Shown: positions 16,020 to 24,949 of the stretch, one piece after another
How the letters are laid out: the number at the start of each line of letters is the position of its first letter
Position numbering within the stretch: the first letter of the stretch is position 1
DNA from: Candidatus Moranbacteria bacterium GW2011_GWC2_40_12
GTDB lineage: Bacteria; Patescibacteria; Paceibacteria; Moranbacterales; UBA11712
DNA: 64,000 nt
Assembly: GCA_000995965.1 (NCBI GenBank)
Contig: LBYD01000001.1
Span: forward strand, 1 to 64,000
Reading direction: 5' to 3'
Made by a program: the position numbers and the translations under genes
The notes under the pieces: model-generated
What the model saw: only the letters and a program-made list of their open reading frames with translations
What the model was told of the DNA's origin: nothing
Databases searched by the model: none

Positions 16020-16973
16020 ATGCAACGAAAGAAAATCGGTGTAGCCCTCGGCGGAGGAACAATGAGAGGGATGACCCACATCGGCGTTTTGGAGGTATTT
16101 GAGGAAAACAATCTCCCGATTCATTTTCTTGTCGGCTGTTCAAGCGGGGCGATTGTCGCGGCCGCCTATGCATGCGGAAAATTGAAGGAACTCAAAGAAA
16201 CGGCACTTCCTCTCAAAAACAAAGACCGCCGCAAAATGCTTGATTTGAGCTTTTCCGGCGGTGGCTTGATAAAAGGGGAACAATTGAGGTCCCTTTTTGA
16301 TTTCTTGACCGATGGGAAAAAATTTGAAGATATCAAAGGCTTGAAATTGGCTTTTGTGGGAACAGATGCCTTGACAGGAAACGAAGTCGTGATTGATTCC
16401 GGCAGCATTGCTGAAGCCCTTGAGATCACGACGGCTCTTCCTGGGCTTGCTCCGCTCAAGAGGCACCACGGGAGGCTGGTCTTTGATGGCGGGACAGCCA
16501 TGCTTGTTCCAGCCAAAATTGCCTACAATTTTGGGGCGGAAGCTGTGATTGGGGTTGATGTGAGCGTAGGCAGAAGCGTTATCACTAGAACGGTAGGAGA
16601 TTTCAGAAAAATGATGAGAAAAAGCACTTTGAGGCGGGTTTTGAATCCGGTTTTCAAAATGGGAGACAAGGCGTTGAATTCCAGCGAAGAAAAATTTTTC
16701 GGGAAAGTGCGGAATCTCATGAAAAAATTGAAACTGCTTGATGATTATGAAAAACATAAGTTCAATTTTTTCGAGGCTTATCTCATCGGTCTTCGAGCCA
16801 TTAGCGCTGATTATAAAAAAGGCCTTTTCCTGGATGGCGACTGCGATATCGCGATTCGTCCGGACGTACTTCATTTCAAGCGCTCGGATATTTCCCAGAC
16901 AAAAGAAATGATCGAAGAAGGAAGAAAGGCGGCAGAAAATATATTGGGAGAGATAAAAAAATTACTTTTGTAA
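16020..16973 (+). CDS. Patatin-like phospholipase (RssA type)
   Basis: Cytoplasmic serine hydrolase of the patatin family, 317 aa. It has the oxyanion glycine motif (VALGGGTMRG, about 8-17), the nucleophile elbow GCSSG (Ser about 42), and the Asp of the dyad in FDGGTAM (about 159). Both members of the Ser-Asp dyad are thus present. An added helical C-terminus follows residue 200. It is set within the cell-wall cluster between murG and murC, which suggests a role in lipid turnover, but no direct tie to peptidoglycan is known. Confidence 0.9.
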   Translation: MQRKKIGVALGGGTMRGMTHIGVLEVFEENNLPIHFLVGCSSGAIVAAAYACGKLKELKETALPLKNKDRRKMLDLSFSGGGLIKGEQLRSLFDFLTDGKKFEDIKGLKLAFVGTDALTGNEVVIDSGSIAEALEITTALPGLAPLKRHHGRLVFDGGTAMLVPAKIAYNFGAEAVIGVDVSVGRSVITRTVGDFRKMMRKSTLRRVLNPVFKMGDKALNSSEEKFFGKVRNLMKKLKLLDDYEKHKFNFFEAYLIGLRAISADYKKGLFLDGDCDIAIRPDVLHFKRSDISQTKEMIEEGRKAAENILGEIKKLLL

Positions 16974-16975
16974 TT

Positions 16976-17048
16976 TGCAATTGGTAATTTGAATTTGGAT
17001 TTTTATTATTTCCTTATCCGAATTACGGATTACTAATTACCAATTACG
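16976..17048. repeat. AT-rich palindrome before murC
   Basis: GCAATTGGTAATT at the left end is mirrored by AATTACCAATTACGC at the right end, with shorter inverted pieces (ATCCGAATTACGGAT) inside. The right arm ends at the base before the murC ATG. Confidence 0.75.
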
Positions 17049-17049
17049 C

Positions 17050-18432
17050 ATGATAGATTTTTCAAAAGCGAAAAAAATATATTTTATCGGCATCAAGGGC
17101 TCTGGAATGGTGGCCCTGGTTGAAATTTTGCAGCGCCGGGGATGCCAGATTAGCGGGTCTGATACGGACGAAAAATTTTTCACGGACGATATTCTGAGGA
17201 AAAAACTGTTTGTGAAATTTCACGAGGGATTTGACGCTGACCATATCACTGGCGACATTGACCTTGTCGTCTATTCCACGGCCTACAATGAAAAAAATAA
17301 CGAAGAATGGAAAGCCGCGCGCTTCAAAAGGCTGCCGATGATTTCCTATCCCGAGCTCTTGGGGCTCCTTTTCAACGGCAAATACGGAATTGCGGTTTCA
17401 GGAACTCACGGGAAGACGACGACTACGGCAATGCTCGCCGAAATTTTCAAGGCGTCCGGGTTTGATCCGACGGCTGTGGTGGGATCGCAAGTTCGCCAGT
17501 GGCGAAGTTCGGCTCTTGTCGGCCGGAGCGAGTTTATGATCATCGAAGCCGATGAATATCAGGGAAAATTCCGCTACTACAGCCCGCAGGCAGTCATTCT
17601 CACGAGTGTTGACTGGGACCATCCGGACTTTTTTCCGACCTTTGAAGATTATAAAAAAACATTCGTTGAATTTGTCCAAAAAATTCCCCGCCATGGGTTT
17701 TTGGTAGTCTCGGGCGACCGGAGCGACACGCTTGAAATTGCCAAGGGCGCGAAATGCAATGTTTTGAAATATGGATTTGGGAAGGACAATGATCTGAAAA
17801 TAAAAAACTATGAGATCGCGGGCGGAAAGCAAAATTTTGAGCTGGTATATGGCGGAAAAAACTTGGGGAAATTTGAGATTGAACTTCCCGGGCGCCACAA
17901 CGCGCTGAATGCCGCGGCGGCTGTGGCAATGAGCTACAAATTCAACGCGGATATGAAAAAAGCGAAGGAGGCTCTGGCAAATTTTGAGGGAACAACGCGC
18001 CGATTTGAGTATATCGGCAAACGAAACGGGGCGATTCTGATTGACGACTATGGCCATCATCCGGAAGAAGTGAAAGCCACTCTCAAGGCGGCGCGGGAAT
18101 TTTTCCCCAAGCGCCGGATTTGGTGCGTTTTCCATCCCCATACTTTCACCCGGACAAAAGCCTTGCTTTCTGAATTTGCCCAAAGCTTTGAAGACGCGGA
18201 CCGGGTGATTATTCTCGACATATATGGCAGCGCGCGGGAAGTCCAGGGAGGAGTCCATTCAAAAGATTTGGTGGAACTCGCCAAAAAATACCACGTTAGT
18301 GTCGAATATATCCCGACGATTCCGGAAACGGTTGAATATCTCGCCGGCCAGATTGGCCGCGAGGACCTGGTCATCGCGATGGGAGCGGGAAATGTCTGGG
18401 AAGTAGCGGAGAAATTAGTATCTGAAATTTGA
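17050..18432 (+). CDS. murC: UDP-N-acetylmuramate--L-alanine ligase MurC
   Basis: ATP-dependent ligase adding the first residue of the peptidoglycan stem peptide. It has the Rossmann start (IYFIGIKGSGMVALVEIL), the ATP loop SGTHGKTTTTAM (about 117-128), the central EADEYQGKF, the SVDWDHPDFF strand and the C-terminal domain starting at GTTRRFEYIG with DDYGHHPEEV and FHPHTFTRT. 460 aa is normal. GSGM and DDYGHHP also occur in the Mpl recycling ligase, but the place between murG and murB supports MurC. Confidence 0.93.
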   Translation: MIDFSKAKKIYFIGIKGSGMVALVEILQRRGCQISGSDTDEKFFTDDILRKKLFVKFHEGFDADHITGDIDLVVYSTAYNEKNNEEWKAARFKRLPMISYPELLGLLFNGKYGIAVSGTHGKTTTTAMLAEIFKASGFDPTAVVGSQVRQWRSSALVGRSEFMIIEADEYQGKFRYYSPQAVILTSVDWDHPDFFPTFEDYKKTFVEFVQKIPRHGFLVVSGDRSDTLEIAKGAKCNVLKYGFGKDNDLKIKNYEIAGGKQNFELVYGGKNLGKFEIELPGRHNALNAAAAVAMSYKFNADMKKAKEALANFEGTTRRFEYIGKRNGAILIDDYGHHPEEVKATLKAAREFFPKRRIWCVFHPHTFTRTKALLSEFAQSFEDADRVIILDIYGSAREVQGGVHSKDLVELAKKYHVSVEYIPTIPETVEYLAGQIGREDLVIAMGAGNVWEVAEKLVSEI

Positions 18433-18572
18433 AATTAGTTGGTGGAAATTAGAAATTTGTAATGGATAATTGAAATTGGGAATTGGTCCATTTTCTATTT
18501 TCCAGTTTCTATTACTATTTTCAATTTACCAAGAATCATTTTCTATTGAAATCTGAAAAATTAATACCAGAT
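18433..18572. repeat. AT-rich imperfect palindromes between murC and murB
   Basis: Several inverted pieces of GAAATTAG/TAATGGATAATTG/CCAATTT type fill the spacer. The open frame of murB continues through part of it, but that translation is low complexity. It ends at the murB ATG (18573). Confidence 0.55.
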
Positions 18573-19532
18573 ATGAACATTCAGGAGAACATCCCTTTGG
18601 CTCAATATACAACCCTGAAAGTCGGCGGGGCGGCGAGGTTTTTTTGTGAAGCAAAAAATGAAGAGGAAATTTCGGGAGCGGTGAAATTTGCCGAAGAAAA
18701 AAAACTGCCGGTTTTTGTGCTGGGCGGCGGAAGCAATATTTTGGTGAGCGACAAAGGGTTTGACGGAGTCGTTATACGACTCCGAAATTCGCAATTAGTA
18801 ATTCGCAATTTGGATATTATTTGTCACGGTGGCTGCCAATTGAGTAAAGCCGTCAGTGAAAGCGTAAAAGCCGGCCTCACCGGCCTCGAGTGGGCGGCGG
18901 GGATTCCGGGAATGGTTGGGGGCGCGGTTTGGGGGAATGCGGGGGCGCCTTGGGGCTCGATGGCGGACTGTGTGGAATCTGTAAAAGTTTTGGATAAAAA
19001 AGATTTACGATTTAAGATTTACGATTTAAAAAAATGCGATTTTGAATACAGAAACAGTATCTTTAAGCGAAATTCGAATTTGGTAATTTTATCTGTTAGC
19101 TTAAAGCTGAAAAAAGGCAAAAAAGAAGAAAGCGAAAAAAGAGTGAAAGAAATTTTGGCTCAAAGGAAAGAAAAGCAGCCCATGGATTTTCCTAGTTCGG
19201 GAAGCTTTTTTGCCAATCCCACGATAAAAGATCAGAAAGTGATTAGTGAATTTGAAAGAGAAACGAATACGAAAGTAAAAGATAATAAAAATTTATACCA
19301 GAATTCCGGTTCGGAAGTAAAAATACCCGCGGCTTATCTGATTGAAGAAGCCGGACTCAAGGGTAAAAAAATAGGCGGGGCGCAGGTGAGCGAAAAGCAC
19401 GCAAATTTTCTGGTGAACGCGGGAAACGCGAAGGCGGAAGATTTCATCATCCTTGCCGCGGTCATCAAAACGCGCGTCCGAAACAAATTCGGCATCCAGC
19501 TCAGAGAAGAAGTGCAGATGGTGGGATTTTGA
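18573..19532 (+). CDS. murB: UDP-N-acetylenolpyruvoylglucosamine reductase MurB
   Basis: FAD enzyme completing UDP-MurNAc synthesis. From the ATG at 18573 it has 319 aa and starts NIQENIPLAQYTTLKVGGAA as usual. FAD-binding motifs FVLGGGSNILVSDKGF and GLEWAAGIPGMVGGAVWGNAG are complete. YRNSIFK, SSGSFFANP (catalytic Ser) and the C-terminal GAQVSEKHANFLVN follow, typical of type I/II enzymes. Two spots are encoded by repeat-like DNA: AATTCGCAATT twice at about 18785-18810, and a perfect 14-bp tandem repeat at 19002-19029 that gives a loop KKDLRFKIYDLKK. A longer upstream reading (18483) crosses repeat DNA and is rejected. Confidence 0.94.
   Translation: MNIQENIPLAQYTTLKVGGAARFFCEAKNEEEISGAVKFAEEKKLPVFVLGGGSNILVSDKGFDGVVIRLRNSQLVIRNLDIICHGGCQLSKAVSESVKAGLTGLEWAAGIPGMVGGAVWGNAGAPWGSMADCVESVKVLDKKDLRFKIYDLKKCDFEYRNSIFKRNSNLVILSVSLKLKKGKKEESEKRVKEILAQRKEKQPMDFPSSGSFFANPTIKDQKVISEFERETNTKVKDNKNLYQNSGSEVKIPAAYLIEEAGLKGKKIGGAQVSEKHANFLVNAGNAKAEDFIILAAVIKTRVRNKFGIQLREEVQMVGF
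19002..19029. repeat. 14-bp tandem duplication inside murB
   Basis: GATTTACGATTTAA occurs twice in a row. It falls in a variable loop and keeps the reading frame. Confidence 0.8.
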
Positions 19533-19533
19533 A

Positions 19534-19640
19534 GTCATTACGAATTACTAATTCGCTTTGCTCTACGAATATACAAATTACGAATATTTTTGAATTTGTA
19601 TATTCGTATAAGATTCGTAGTTCGTAAAGGTTTACATTTT
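19534..19640. repeat. ACGAAT-type palindrome between murB and the DHS-like gene
   Basis: Left half CATTACGAATTACTAATTCG... and TACGAATATACAAATTACGAA are mirrored by TTTGTATATTCGTA and GATTCGTAGTTCGTAA. It belongs to the same family as the elements upstream of nusG, rplA and at 38093. Confidence 0.8.
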
Positions 19641-19684
19641 TCCAAAAAAAAATTATAATTTAGAAGATATATTTTCTGAAAAAA

Positions 19685-20782
19685 ATGAAAGAAAAAAAAT
19701 CTAAATTTAAAAAAATAGACGAAGCGTATGAGACAAAGCGCGATCTGAAGCATGACGGATTTTCCGATAACCTGAAACCGATTTCTTCGCTTGATTTGGG
19801 AAAAGCCGGGAACGTGGATGAGCTGGTGCGCGGAATGTCAAAGACCGCTTTCGGCGGAAGGAATCTCGGCGAAGCGGCGGATGTTCTCGAAGCGATGGTC
19901 CGTGACAAAGATTGCTTTGTCGTGCTGACGCTTTCCGGAGCAATGACGGTGGCAAAGATGGGCCTTTTGATTTGCGATATGATTGATCGCGGAATGGTGA
20001 ACGCTGTTGTCTCAACAGGAGCGCTCATGACCCATGGCATGGTTGAGGGTTTTGGCATGAGCCACTTCAAGTATGACGAGGAAATGGACGATGAAAAACT
20101 TTACGCGTGCGGATATAACCGGGTTTATGACACGCTGGAACTTGAAAAAAATCTGGACGATCTGGAACTCATTGTATTCGAAGTTTTCAAAAGCCTGGAT
20201 CATAAAAAAGTATATTCGAGCAATGAAATCTTGAATGAAGTCGGAAAATATCTCCAAAAAAATACAGACAAAGAAAGAGCGATTCTCAAAAGCGCTTATG
20301 AAAAAAAAGTCCCGATATATATTCCGGCCTTCACGGATTCTGAATTTTTTCTTGATATCGGGATCTTCAATCGGCGACAGAAACTTGAAAAGAAACCAAT
20401 TCTGAACACAAGCGAATATCTGGACCTCGAACACTTCACGGAACTGATCAAAAAACAGAAAAAAATCGGTATTTTCACGATTGGCGGCGGTGTGCCGCGA
20501 AATTGGGCCCAGCAAGTGACATGTTATCTCGACCTTATCGGGAAACGAGTGGGAGTCGGCGGAAAATTTTTGCGCTACAGTTATGGCGTCCGAATTTCCC
20601 CCGAGCCGGTGCACTGGGGCGGCCTCTCCGGATGCACGTATTCCGAAGGAGTGTCTTGGGGAAAAATGGTTCCTCCCAAAGAAGGCGGGCGCTTCGCCGA
20701 AGTTTATTGCGACGCGACGATCGCCTGGCCTATAATTTTGAAGGCGGTGATGGAACGGCTGGATAAAAAGTCTGGAAAATAG
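19685..20782 (+). CDS. speY: Deoxyhypusine-synthase-like protein (probable homospermidine synthase)
   Basis: NAD-dependent aminobutyl-transfer enzyme of the deoxyhypusine synthase family, 365 aa. NAD-binding and active-site blocks are seen: LTLSGAMTVAKMG, VSTGALMTHGMVEG, FTIGGGVPRNWAQQ and SGCTYSEGVSWGKMVPP. The lysine that carries the substrate intermediate is kept (Lys327, in SWGK). Bacteria lack eIF5A, and characterised bacterial homologues make homospermidine from putrescine or spermidine. The agmatinase gene lies downstream, and speD is 23 kb away, so a polyamine role is supported. The symbol is by family only. Confidence 0.85.
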   Translation: MKEKKSKFKKIDEAYETKRDLKHDGFSDNLKPISSLDLGKAGNVDELVRGMSKTAFGGRNLGEAADVLEAMVRDKDCFVVLTLSGAMTVAKMGLLICDMIDRGMVNAVVSTGALMTHGMVEGFGMSHFKYDEEMDDEKLYACGYNRVYDTLELEKNLDDLELIVFEVFKSLDHKKVYSSNEILNEVGKYLQKNTDKERAILKSAYEKKVPIYIPAFTDSEFFLDIGIFNRRQKLEKKPILNTSEYLDLEHFTELIKKQKKIGIFTIGGGVPRNWAQQVTCYLDLIGKRVGVGGKFLRYSYGVRISPEPVHWGGLSGCTYSEGVSWGKMVPPKEGGRFAEVYCDATIAWPIILKAVMERLDKKSGK

Positions 20783-20890
20783 TTGTATGAAGTTTGAAAT
20801 TGGTAATGGAGAATAGAAAATTGAAATTCGTGACAATTTTCCAGTTTCAAATTTCCATTACAATTTTCCATTCTCTAAAAACAAATTTCA
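20783..20890. repeat. AT-rich palindrome before agmatinase
   Basis: GAAATTGGTAATGGAGAATAGAAAATTG is broadly mirrored by CAATTTTCCATTCTC and CAGTTTCAAATTTCC in the right half. No gene. Confidence 0.6.
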
Positions 20891-20944
20891 GATGATTACA
20901 CAGTAAATATCTCAATCTTGACATGCAAAATAATATTCAGATTT

Positions 20945-21832
20945 ATGGATAAAAATCTTTACGAACAATGGCCGTTTAATTTTGGTTCGATCCATGAACA
21001 GGATTTTGAAAAGGCGAAAATTGTGATCGCGCAGATTCCCTATGACGCGACGAGCTCTTATGGAACCGGACAGCGAAACGGGCCCTTCGCGATCCTCAAT
21101 GCGTCGCGCTATGTTGATGAGCTTTTGGACGCGCACGAAGGAAAATTGATCGGCCTCGAGCCAACTGACGTTTTCACGCTGGATGAAATTGTTGTTTCGC
21201 GAAACAGCGTTCCGGAAGCGATGGCCGGAATTGAACAGGCAATCGAAAAAGAAATAGTTTCAAAAAACAAAAAACCGCTTGTTCTCGGCGGAGAGCATTC
21301 TATCACTTTTGGCGTCGTGAAAGCGCTCAAGAAAAAATACAAAGATTTATCGGTTTTGCAATTCGACGCGCATACGGATCTTTTGAACGAATATGAGGGC
21401 AGTAAACACTCCCACGCCTCGGTGATGCGGCGTATCCTTGATGAGGGAATTTCTTGTGCCCAAGTGGGAATCCGGAACATGAACGCGGAAGTTCAGGATT
21501 ATATTTCGACGAACAAAAAACACGCCAAAAATATCCATTTCGCGCCCGGAATCCCGCCGGTCGAAAATATTTTGAAAGGCCTCACAAAAAATGTTTATCT
21601 CACTTTTGATCTCGACGTTCTTGATCCGTCCATCATGCCGGCGGTCGGGACAGCCGAGCCGGGAGGGTTATACTGGAACGAAACAGTTGAGGCGATTGAA
21701 AAAATAAGCCAGAAAGTGAATATCGTCGGCGCGGACGTGGTGGAACTTTGCCCGATTCCCGGCCTTGAAGCGCCAAATTTCTTGGCGGCGAAGCTGGTAT
21801 ATGAAATAATCAAAGCCATCTTGGCAAAATAA
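20945..21832 (+). CDS. speB: Agmatinase / ureohydrolase
   Basis: Mn-dependent ureohydrolase that turns agmatine into putrescine and urea, about 295 aa from the ATG at 20945. The metal ligands are all in place: GGEHSITFG (His about 117), FDAHTDLLNEY (about 141-145, usual form DAHxD) and FDLDVLDPS (about 222-224, usual DxD). The N-terminal PYDATSSYGTGQRNGP is typical of agmatinase. A TTG at 20918 is in frame but looks like a -35 box (TTGACA). It pairs with the DHS-like enzyme as a polyamine unit. Arginase or formiminoglutamase cannot be excluded by eye. Confidence 0.88.
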   Translation: MDKNLYEQWPFNFGSIHEQDFEKAKIVIAQIPYDATSSYGTGQRNGPFAILNASRYVDELLDAHEGKLIGLEPTDVFTLDEIVVSRNSVPEAMAGIEQAIEKEIVSKNKKPLVLGGEHSITFGVVKALKKKYKDLSVLQFDAHTDLLNEYEGSKHSHASVMRRILDEGISCAQVGIRNMNAEVQDYISTNKKHAKNIHFAPGIPPVENILKGLTKNVYLTFDLDVLDPSIMPAVGTAEPGGLYWNETVEAIEKISQKVNIVGADVVELCPIPGLEAPNFLAAKLVYEIIKAILAK

Positions 21833-21841
21833 CACAACCTG

Positions 21842-22426
21842 ATGGCGAGCAAAAATTTTGGAAAAGAATATTTTCGTTCCGGTTCGTATGAAGACTATAA
21901 AAAAGAAGCCGAACGGTGGGTGCCAAAAACTGCCCGGAAAATAAATAAAATTATCAGCAATAAACCGGCGAAGATCTTGGATGTCGGGTGCGCGCATGGG
22001 TACTTGATTGCCGAGCTCCAGAATAAACATGGACATAGCGTGCGAGGGGTTGATTATTCGCCGTATGCCGTCAAAAATTCAGAAAAATCCGTTCGGGGAA
22101 AAATAAAGAGAGGAAATATTCAAAAACTAAATTTTCGGAAAAATGAGTTTGATGCCGTGATTTGTTTGGATGTAATAAATTACCTGGAAGAAAATAATAT
22201 CCCAAAAGCCATTCAAAATCTGGCGGGAGTCTCGAAGAAATACATTTTTTTTGGCGCGATATTCAAGCATTCCTGGACGGCGAGCCAAAAATGGAATCCG
22301 GACAAGTTTCGGAAAAGCGTCCTCGCGAAAAAAGAATACATTGAAATTTTCAAGAAATACGGAGCAAAGTTTGCGGAAAGTTTCGATGGGGAAAATGGAG
22401 GTTCAATACTAGTGCTAAAGAAGTAA
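21842..22426 (+). CDS. Class I SAM-dependent methyltransferase
   Basis: 194-aa Rossmann methyltransferase. Motif I is ILDVGCAHGYLIAEL (about residues 41-55), then GVDYSPYAV at the end of strand 2 and FDAVICLDVINYLEENN at motif IV. The substrate is unknown. It starts 9 bp after the agmatinase stop and runs into the ATP-grasp gene 18 bp later, so the three are probably one transcript. Confidence 0.85.
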   Translation: MASKNFGKEYFRSGSYEDYKKEAERWVPKTARKINKIISNKPAKILDVGCAHGYLIAELQNKHGHSVRGVDYSPYAVKNSEKSVRGKIKRGNIQKLNFRKNEFDAVICLDVINYLEENNIPKAIQNLAGVSKKYIFFGAIFKHSWTASQKWNPDKFRKSVLAKKEYIEIFKKYGAKFAESFDGENGGSILVLKK

Positions 22427-22444
22427 ATTTTGAAGATAACATAA

Positions 22445-23740
22445 ATGGCAAACGGCAACGGAGCGAAAAATTTCCTTTTTGTTTCCTGGATCGCCCTCAA
22501 CGGCGATTTGGCCTGGAAAGTAAAAAAAGAAAACCATAACGTCAAATACTATATCGACGACAAAGAAGAAGCGGATGTCTATGACGGCCTTTTGGAAAAA
22601 GTGGACAAGTGGCGGGATCATATCGGCTGGGCGGACGTGATTATTTTTGATGATACCGGATTCGGAGAAGAAGCGGAAAAACTCCGGAAAAAGGGGAAAC
22701 TGGTTATCGGCGGGACGGTATATACTGACCGGACGGAAGAAGACCGGGAATTCGGGCAGGGAGAAATGAAAAAATTCGGGATGAACATCCTGCCGAATTA
22801 TAATTTCTCAAGCTTTGACGAAGCCATCGAATTTTTGAAAAAAAATCCCGGCCGCTATGTTTTCAAGCCCAATGGCAAGGCGGCGGATGAAAAAAATCTT
22901 CTTTTTATCGGTGAAGAGGACGACGGGAAGGATATGATTGAAATTCTTGAAGACAACAAAGATTTTCTTTCCGGAAAAATTGAAAGTTTTCAGCTTCAAA
23001 AATTCGTAGCCGGGGTGGAGATTGCGACTGGAGCCTTTTTCAACGGAAAAAAATTCGTCCATCCGATAAACATAAATTTTGAGCACAAAAGGCTTTTTCC
23101 GGGCGATCAGGGGCCTTTCACGGGCGATATGGGAGCGCTGATGTATTGGACGACTCCCAACGCGATCTATAACAATACTCTTCTTAAAATGGAAAGCGTG
23201 CTGGCTGAGCATGGCTATGTCGGCTACTATGACATAAACTGCATCGTGAACGGGCGGGGAATATACCCGCTCGAATTCACGGCCCGTTTCGGATATCCGA
23301 CCATCAGCACGCAGGTGGAAGGAATCATCGAGCCGATGGGAGAGTTTCTTTTGAAATTGGCGCGGGGCGAAGATTTTGAAATCAAGACGAAAAGAGGCTT
23401 TCAAATCGGCGTGGTTTTGGCGGTTCCTCCTTATCCTTTCTTTAGCGAAGAAATATTTTCTGTCTATAAGGGATCTTCTATTCTGTTCAAAAACGAAGCG
23501 GCGATGGAAGGCATCAATTGGGGGGACGTGAAAATGACGGACGGAGTTTTGAAGTTGGCGGGGTCGTCCGGATACGCGCTCATTGTCACCGGTTCGGGAA
23601 TCACGGTGGAGGACGCCCGGCGCCAAGCCTATAACCGGATAAAGAACATCCGGCTCCACGACATGTTTTTTCGCGTGGATATCGGCACAAGATGGTTTCA
23701 GGACAGCGATAAACTGCAGTCGTGGGGATACATACAATAA
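22445..23740 (+). CDS. ATP-grasp ligase, PurD-like
   Basis: 431-aa protein with the ATP-grasp layout of GAR synthetase (PurD). It has an N-terminal Rossmann-like part (about 1-110), then ATP-binding strands (RYVFKPNGKAADEKNLLFIG, about 140) and the core FTGDMGALMYWT (about 220-232), with GYYDINCIVNGRGIYPLEFTARFGYP (about 260-285) holding the metal-binding residues. The N-terminal glycine loop of true PurD is altered, and no other purine genes are near. It probably joins another carboxylate and amine. The link to polyamine genes is only positional. Confidence 0.75.
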   Translation: MANGNGAKNFLFVSWIALNGDLAWKVKKENHNVKYYIDDKEEADVYDGLLEKVDKWRDHIGWADVIIFDDTGFGEEAEKLRKKGKLVIGGTVYTDRTEEDREFGQGEMKKFGMNILPNYNFSSFDEAIEFLKKNPGRYVFKPNGKAADEKNLLFIGEEDDGKDMIEILEDNKDFLSGKIESFQLQKFVAGVEIATGAFFNGKKFVHPININFEHKRLFPGDQGPFTGDMGALMYWTTPNAIYNNTLLKMESVLAEHGYVGYYDINCIVNGRGIYPLEFTARFGYPTISTQVEGIIEPMGEFLLKLARGEDFEIKTKRGFQIGVVLAVPPYPFFSEEIFSVYKGSSILFKNEAAMEGINWGDVKMTDGVLKLAGSSGYALIVTGSGITVEDARRQAYNRIKNIRLHDMFFRVDIGTRWFQDSDKLQSWGYIQ

Positions 23741-23798
23741 ATGAAAAATTAAAAATTATTGTGTCGCGGAGCGACTTTACTATTAATACATTGAGAAT

Positions 23799-24317
23799 AT
23801 GATGCAAAATGTTCAAGTGTTGAAAATTACAAGAACTAAAGAAATAATTTTTTCTGCCGTTTTTACGGCGTTAGCGATTTATGCGCCGATGGTTGTCCAT
23901 CACTTCGCGGGCGTGGACGGCGGGCGGAAATTTTTGCCGATGCCTTTTTTTGTTTTGCTCGCGGGGCTGACTCTCGGCTGGCGGGCGGGGATTGCAGCCG
24001 GACTCGCGAGCCCGGTTATAAGCTTCCTTCTTTCCGGAATGCCGATGCTCAATATTTTGCCGATTATTATCATACAGCTCTCCGCTTACGGTTTTTTGGC
24101 GGGGATATTGAAAGAAAAGTTCAACGGATTCATAGCACCTGCTGGCGCGATAGTTCTTGGCCTTATTTTGACCGGTTTTGCGGTTTTTTTATTTTCAGAA
24201 ATGAATGCCGCGGCGTATGTTATAAATGCCGTAAGGGATGGCTGGGTTGGAATTGCTCTCCAACTTCTTATTTTGCCGATTATTATAAAGTTTTCTAGAG
24301 ATTATTTATTCGACTAA
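23799..24317 (+). CDS. ECF-type transporter S component-like membrane protein
   Basis: 172-aa protein of about six TM segments. It resembles substrate-binding S components of energy-coupling-factor transporters: a basic N-terminus, FSAVFTALAIYAPMVVH, then LPMPFFVLLAGLTLGWRAGIAAGLASPVISFLLSGMP. The A/A' ATPases and T component are not nearby, which is normal for group II ECF systems. The ligand (vitamin or similar) cannot be assigned. Two adjacent ATG codons mark the start. Confidence 0.7.
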   Translation: MMQNVQVLKITRTKEIIFSAVFTALAIYAPMVVHHFAGVDGGRKFLPMPFFVLLAGLTLGWRAGIAAGLASPVISFLLSGMPMLNILPIIIIQLSAYGFLAGILKEKFNGFIAPAGAIVLGLILTGFAVFLFSEMNAAAYVINAVRDGWVGIALQLLILPIIIKFSRDYLFD

Positions 24318-24369
24318 TTTTCAGGGTAGTCATTTTTATCTACGTGGATATAACTGACTACTTTTAATT

Positions 24370-24771
24370 ATGACTGTAAAATATAATCTCGAATACTTTT
24401 TTGAGAAATCCTGGTCTTTTGTTTTGATGAAAAACGGGAAAATCGTTTTCAAGTCAAAAGCGCAGCATCTCAAGCCTTTGATATTTTGCATCAAAAGACA
24501 TAAAAAAGAAATGCGCGGGGCGGTTGTTTTTGATAAGATTATCGGACAAGCGGCGGCGATATTTCTTGTTTATGCCAAAGTTAAAGAAGTTTGGACACCA
24601 ACCATCAGCCGGTCTGGAAAAGCCTGTCTTGAGAAGCATAATGTGAAAATTGACTACAAAAATCTCGTCAGTTGCATAAAGAACCGCAAAGGCGATGATC
24701 TCTGCCCGATGGAAAAAATGAGCCGAAAAATGACAAAAAAAGAGTTTATTGAAAAAAAATTGGAAAATTAG
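24370..24771 (+). CDS. DUF1893 family protein
   Basis: 133 aa, similar in layout to the DUF1893/TM1506 group, which has a cytidine-deaminase-like fold but no confirmed activity. The landmark is FDKIIGQAAAIFLVYAKVKEVWTPTISRSG (about 55-85). Three Cys are scattered (residues about 38, 97, 112). Cytoplasmic. Followed by a promoter for the next gene. Confidence 0.7.
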   Translation: MTVKYNLEYFFEKSWSFVLMKNGKIVFKSKAQHLKPLIFCIKRHKKEMRGAVVFDKIIGQAAAIFLVYAKVKEVWTPTISRSGKACLEKHNVKIDYKNLVSCIKNRKGDDLCPMEKMSRKMTKKEFIEKKLEN

Positions 24772-24827
24772 TCAAAATTAACATTATACAAGCCAAAAAA
24801 TAGCTTACAAAAAACCGCTTTTCGGGC

Positions 24828-24856
24828 TTGATTTTTTACTGAAAATTTGCTATTAT
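24828..24856 (+). promoter_or_regulatory. Predicted promoter for the small membrane protein at 24950
   Basis: TTGATT (24828-24833), 17 bp, TATTAT (24851-24856). The leader of about 85 nt contains the strong palindrome at 24907. Confidence 0.55.
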
Positions 24857-24906
24857 ACAATAGTGGAAAAAGATGCGAAATAAACACAAAATTTGCCTTG
24901 TAGCTG

Positions 24907-24948
24907 TCTAAGGCTAAGCCTTAGCAGTTTCTGAGGCTTAGCCTTAGA
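24907..24948. repeat. 18-bp-stem palindrome ending at a start codon
   Basis: TCTAAGGCTAAGCCTTAG is inverted with one mismatch as CTGAGGCTTAGCCTTAGA (24931-24948). Only one base separates it from the ATG at 24950, so the whole ribosome-binding region is in the stem. Same family as 15968-16011. Confidence 0.88.
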
Positions 24949-24949
24949 A

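Noticed and set aside
18483..18572. Longer murB start
   Set aside because: The added 30 residues are read from AT-rich repeat DNA; the family starts at the ATG at 18573.
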